IMG/VR virus record: IMGVR_UViG_3300020129_000442
Span: 1 to 22,818 of that record
DNA length: 22,818 nt
Reading direction: 5' to 3' (one strand)
Source of the DNA: a virus
The position numbers and the translations under genes are program-made. Below the pieces are notes generated by a model. It made no database searches. It worked only from the letters and a program-made list of their open reading frames with translations, and was not told where the DNA came from. Position 1 is the stretch's first letter. Every line of letters starts with the position of its first letter. Of the stretch, positions 20,470 to 22,818 are shown in pieces.

Positions 20470-20928
20470 CTAACTGACCACAAGCGGGCAAATGTAAATT
20501 AATTCACCTCCGCCACGGAGGGCGCGCAGGTCCTCGGCGATCATCGCCGCCAGCGCGGCGCGCTGGCGCGCGCTGAGGCCGCGGGCCTCGCCTGCGGCGC
20601 GTGCCCCTTCTGCGGCGGCGGCCTCGTCGGCGTCGGCCTGCGCGGCGTGCTCCGCGGCCAGCTCCTCAAGGATCACGGCTGCCTCCGGGTAGCCGTCGTC
20701 CCTGAGCTCGGCGGGGGTCACGCCCACGGCTAGGGCCATCCGGGCGAGGGTGGCGGGCGGCGCGGGCTCGGGGGCGTAGCCGAGCGGGGTGCTGCGGGAG
20801 CCGCTCTCCAGCTGGCGCCATCGCGCCTCGGAGATGCCGGCGGATGCGGCTGCTTGCCTGATGGACTGCTTTCGCCGTTTCTGGATGAGCTGCATCACTG
20901 ACGGCTGGGGCGGGCGTGGCGCGGTCAT
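20470..20928 (-). CDS. XRE (Cro/CI) family repressor candidate
   Basis: 152 residues from ATG 20928 with AAGGAC eight bases upstream. Residues about 12-75 form a Cro/CI helix-turn-helix: 'LIQKRRKQSIRQAAASAGIS', 'EARWRQLESGSRS' and 'LARMALAVGVTPAELRD'. An Ala/Glu-rich helical C-terminus follows, perhaps for dimerisation. It is divergent from the excisionase-like gene across a gap with two copies of the shared operator, so it is the leading candidate for the immunity repressor. One TTA codon (20500-20502) lies near the 3' end; in Streptomyces such codons depend on the bldA tRNA. The last codons are unusually AT-rich. Confidence 0.8.
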   Translation of the reverse strand: MTAPRPPQPSVMQLIQKRRKQSIRQAAASAGISEARWRQLESGSRSTPLGYAPEPAPPATLARMALAVGVTPAELRDDGYPEAAVILEELAAEHAAQADADEAAAAEGARAAGEARGLSARQRAALAAMIAEDLRALRGGGELIYICPLVVS

Positions 20929-20972
20929 GTCCGTCCGTCCTTTGCGGGTTCGTGCTACCCCCTATGCACGCG

Positions 20973-21001
20973 AGGATAACACGCACGTTCGCGAACTTGA
21001 G
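20973..21001 (-). promoter_or_regulatory. Repressor promoter with operator in the spacer
   Basis: Reverse strand: TATCCT (20973-20978) as -10, 17-bp spacer, weak -35 CTCAAG (20996-21001). The palindrome GTTCGCGAAC (20987-20996) sits in the spacer and overlaps the -35 by one base, so a bound repressor would shut off its own gene. Confidence 0.5.
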
Positions 21002-21041
21002 TGACGGCGCAATCCCAATTTCACGTGCCTTCAGGCCAGGG

Positions 21042-21070
21042 TTGCGAAGATGCGAACGTTCGCGTACTCT
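21042..21070 (+). promoter_or_regulatory. Excisionase promoter with operator in the spacer
   Basis: TTGCGA (21042-21047), 17-bp spacer, TACTCT (21065-21070). The perfect palindrome GCGAACGTTCGC (21052-21063) fills the spacer. The expected transcript start falls on or next to the ATG at 21078, so the mRNA is probably leaderless. No Shine-Dalgarno sequence lies before the ATG. Confidence 0.65.
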
Positions 21071-21077
21071 ACTCGGC

Positions 21078-21311
21078 ATGACGAACCCAACCCGCGCCGA
21101 CGCGATGCTCACGAGCGCCGAGGTGATGGAGCAGCTGGGGATCAAGAAGACCGCCTTTTACAAGCTGCTCAACGCCGGAGAGCTGAAGGCGGTCGACGTG
21201 TCCGCCGCGCCGCGCAAGCGCCGCATCGGCGAGCCGGGCAGGCGCCGCACCCTTCGCATCCCCCAGTCGCAAGTCGACGCCTTCAAGGCGCGCAACGCGA
21301 TCACCGCCTGA
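21078..21311 (+). CDS. Excisionase-like MerR/HTH_17 DNA-binding protein
   Basis: 77 residues from ATG 21078. The core 'MLTSAEVMEQLGIKKTAFYK' and 'LLNAGELKAVDV', then 'RRTLRIPQSQVDAFKARN', is the winged-helix pattern shared by phage excisionases and HTH_17 proteins ('sv.eva..LgvskstvyrLi..GeLpa....g..rri...dl..f'). It is divergent from the XRE gene and is the first gene of the rightward early operon. Xis proteins bend att DNA so the integrase can run in reverse. A purely transcriptional role is the alternative. No ribosome site is present; leaderless expression is likely. Confidence 0.8.
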   Translation: MTNPTRADAMLTSAEVMEQLGIKKTAFYKLLNAGELKAVDVSAAPRKRRIGEPGRRRTLRIPQSQVDAFKARNAITA

Positions 21312-21317
21312 AATGAC

Positions 21318-21341
21318 GCCGCCCCCAGGCACGGGGGCGGC
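21318..21341 (+). terminator. 9-bp GC hairpin after the excisionase gene
   Basis: GCCGCCCCC (21318-21326) pairs perfectly with GGGGGCGGC (21333-21341) around a 6-base loop AGGCAC. There is no U-run, so it could attenuate or protect the transcript rather than fully stop it. The next gene starts at 21401 with its own ribosome site. Confidence 0.55.
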
Positions 21342-21400
21342 AAGCCCGGCGGGAGACCCTCGCGCCGGAACAACCTCAACGATAACCGGAGGAGACCCAG

Positions 21401-22057
21401 ATGCGAATCCAGGCGCCGAACCCGCAGCCGCGCGGCGACGGCGAGTACAGCACCTACGTCAACGGCGTGGCCTACGGCAGGCCGTACGGCGAGATCACCC
21501 TCGACGAGGGCGGGGCGCTCACCCTGGGCGACTTCACCCTTGCCGACGCCCGGCGCCTCGCCGCAGCCGCGGCGCGGGTCGAGCGGGAGCTGGCCAGCGT
21601 TCACGCCAGGATGACCGCCCCGCACGGCCGGCGCAACATCCACAAGGGCACCTGCCAGCTGTGCGGCAAGCCCGAGAATGACGGCCTGCACGCCGAGCCC
21701 GCCGCCACCGCCGCCGTGCGCGGGCTGCAGGACCCTGCGCCCGTCGCCCGCGTGCTGGACGCCCGGGGGACGGCACTGGCGGCAACCGCCCGGGCCGCCT
21801 ACGGGCAGCCCGGCGACGAGCCGCTCCCGGACTGCGCCCGCTGCGGGCACCCGGAGGCCGGGCACCGCCTGGGAATCGGCGCGCTCCGCGCCTCCGGCGG
21901 CATGTGCCTGCACGCCGCCTGTGACTGCGAGGCCTACGCGCGGCCCGTGATGGACGACGAGGACCCGGGCGAGGCTGACGGCTTCGGCGCCGCCGAGGCG
22001 GCCAGCGCCGAGGCGATCGACGCGCAGGAGCGCGCGGGACTGAGGGCCGCCCGGTGA
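21401..22057 (+). CDS. Early-region protein with two Cys/His zinc-like clusters
   Basis: 218 residues from ATG 21401 behind GGAGGAGA. The N-terminal domain ('GEYSTYVNGVAYGRPYGEIT' then 'GALTLGDFTLADARRLAAAA') resembles a small beta-alpha domain. A first cluster 'GTCQLCGKPENDGLHAE' and a second 'PDCARCGHPEAGHRLG' with 'MCLHAACDCEAY' follow. The second resembles the CxxCGHP.aGH type zinc site seen in actinobacterial mobile-element proteins. The C-terminus is acidic and Ala-rich. The stop overlaps the next gene's GTG by four bases. Function unknown; nucleic-acid or protein binding is likely from the metal clusters. Confidence 0.7.
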   Translation: MRIQAPNPQPRGDGEYSTYVNGVAYGRPYGEITLDEGGALTLGDFTLADARRLAAAAARVERELASVHARMTAPHGRRNIHKGTCQLCGKPENDGLHAEPAATAAVRGLQDPAPVARVLDARGTALAATARAAYGQPGDEPLPDCARCGHPEAGHRLGIGALRASGGMCLHAACDCEAYARPVMDDEDPGEADGFGAAEAASAEAIDAQERAGLRAAR

Positions 22058-22614
22058 GCTACGTAGTCAAGAACTTCGAGCCGGGCCTGTGGACGGTCGG
22101 CCACTACCAGCCAGACGGCAAGTTCGACCCCGAGGCCGACTACGCCGACCAGGTCGCGGCCGGCCAGCGCTGCCACTTCCTGAACGGCGGCACCAGCGCG
22201 GCGCTGGCCGAGCAGCTGGCGAGCGTCACGGCCGAGCGCGACGAGCTCCGCGAGCTCATCAATGCCCACCAGCCCACGCTGGCCAGCCAGGTACTGCAGC
22301 TGCGCCGCGAGCTGGCCGACCTGCGCACGTCGCTCGACTACGCGGCCGGCCAGTGGGAGTCCAACGCGATGCCCCACACGCATCCCACGCGCAGCGGCGA
22401 GTACCGCAAGGTCATGGCGGATTGCGCCCGCGATCTCCGGTACGCGCTGAAGGCGAACGCGCCGGATGCCGTCAACCTCCGTGAGCTCGTCGCCGAGATC
22501 CTCGCCGACTTCTGGCCCGGGGAGCGGTTCGAAGGCATCAGCGAGGGCCTGCGGGACGCGCAGGCCCGTGTTGACGACTACCGCAAGCGCGCCGGGCTGG
22601 AGCGGCAGTCATGA
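22054..22614 (+). CDS. Early-region coiled-coil protein, unknown
   Basis: 186 residues from GTG 22054 (GTGA overlap with the upstream stop). The N-terminus MSYVVKNFEPGLWTVGHYQP with 'GKFDPEADYADQVAAGQRCH' looks like a small beta domain. Residues about 48-98 ('LAEQLASVTAERDELRELIN', 'VLQLRRELADLRTSLDYAAG') form a clear coiled coil. The C-terminal half is helical and acidic ('NLRELVAEILADFWPGERFE'). It ends with an ATGA overlap to the next gene, so three early genes form one operon. No family recognised. Confidence 0.7.
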   Translation: MSYVVKNFEPGLWTVGHYQPDGKFDPEADYADQVAAGQRCHFLNGGTSAALAEQLASVTAERDELRELINAHQPTLASQVLQLRRELADLRTSLDYAAGQWESNAMPHTHPTRSGEYRKVMADCARDLRYALKANAPDAVNLRELVAEILADFWPGERFEGISEGLRDAQARVDDYRKRAGLERQS

Positions 22615-22818
22615 CCCCCGGCCGTCACCGCCGCGACGGGCAGTACCGCGACGCCATCCGCGCCTGGCTGCGCTCAGCGCTCGCCCGGTGCTCCGCCGCC
22701 GCCGAGTGGCGCGCGCTGGCCGCCGACGTGCGCGCGCTGAACGCCGTCCTGCTCGGCGTCCTGACCACCCTGATCCCCCGCCGCGTGCCCCGCGCGGCGG
22801 GCGGCGCGCCCGCCCCCA
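22611..22818 (+). CDS. Third early gene, 3' end outside window
   Basis: The ATG at 22611 overlaps the upstream stop (ATGA). 69 residues are visible: MTPGRHRRDGQYRDAIRAWL, then Ala/Arg-rich helices ('RCSAAAEWRALAADVRALNA', 'VLLGVLTTLIPRRVPRAAGG'). The Leu/Val-rich segment near 50-60 may be a short membrane or amphipathic helix. The frame is open to the window end. No function can be assigned. Confidence 0.55.
   Translation, partial: MTPGRHRRDGQYRDAIRAWLRSALARCSAAAEWRALAADVRALNAVLLGVLTTLIPRRVPRAAGGAPAP

Overview
The window is high-GC DNA (roughly 70% by eye) from an actinobacterial siphovirus-type temperate phage, or a phage-plasmid/prophage hybrid. The codon third positions are almost all G or C. 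The structural genes follow the standard long-tailed phage order. The later genes (DUF2637 membrane protein, FtsK/TraB-like ATPase, small GntR regulator, MmpS-like protein) are types typical of Streptomyces-group mobile elements. The host genus cannot be fixed from this window.

Layout: (1) 1-9675, rightward tail module: an open DUF4082-like gene, a tail-terminator-like protein, a small acidic protein, the major tail protein, tail assembly chaperones with a canonical -1 slippery site but also an in-frame amber codon, an HK97-gp10-like protein, the tape measure protein and a large minor tail protein. (2) 9647-10126, one leftward gene inserted between tail genes (moron-like). (3) 10153-13169, fibre-like proteins, a holin-like protein, a small membrane protein and a GH25-like lysin with a C-terminal FnIII-like domain. 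(4) 13182-14383, six small leftward genes of unknown function, several overlapping by a few bases. (5) 14384-17335, a GTTAGC-rich gap, a TraB/FtsK-like DNA pump and a DUF2637 membrane protein, all leftward, with a GntR regulator (17523-17828) divergent from them. (6) 17829-18060, operators and an attachment site made of the 3' part of a tRNA-Thr(CGU) gene, followed by a strong hairpin terminator. (7) 18074-20928, a gene joining an integrase-type N-terminus to a T5orf172/GIY-YIG domain, an MmpS-like membrane protein, a complete tyrosine integrase, a tiny membrane protein and an XRE repressor. (8) 21078-22818, an excisionase-like HTH protein and three rightward early genes of unknown function.

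How it works together (inference): late genes build the tail and lyse the host. The integrase and the excisionase-like protein act at the tRNA-Thr site. The XRE and GntR proteins control the early and transfer genes. The TraB/DUF2637 pair could allow plasmid-like transfer or spread. A shared operator, ACGTTCGCG followed by T/A and A, occurs on both sides of the tRNA fragment. This, and the missing 5' half of the tRNA, suggests the att site is seen in its attP (circular, tandem or virion) state with one element on both sides, rather than at a boundary with host DNA.

The most interesting items are the amber codon before the frameshift site, the integrase-N/T5orf172 fusion next to attP, the shared operator set, and the GTTAGC repeat cluster beside the 3' end of the TraB-like gene.
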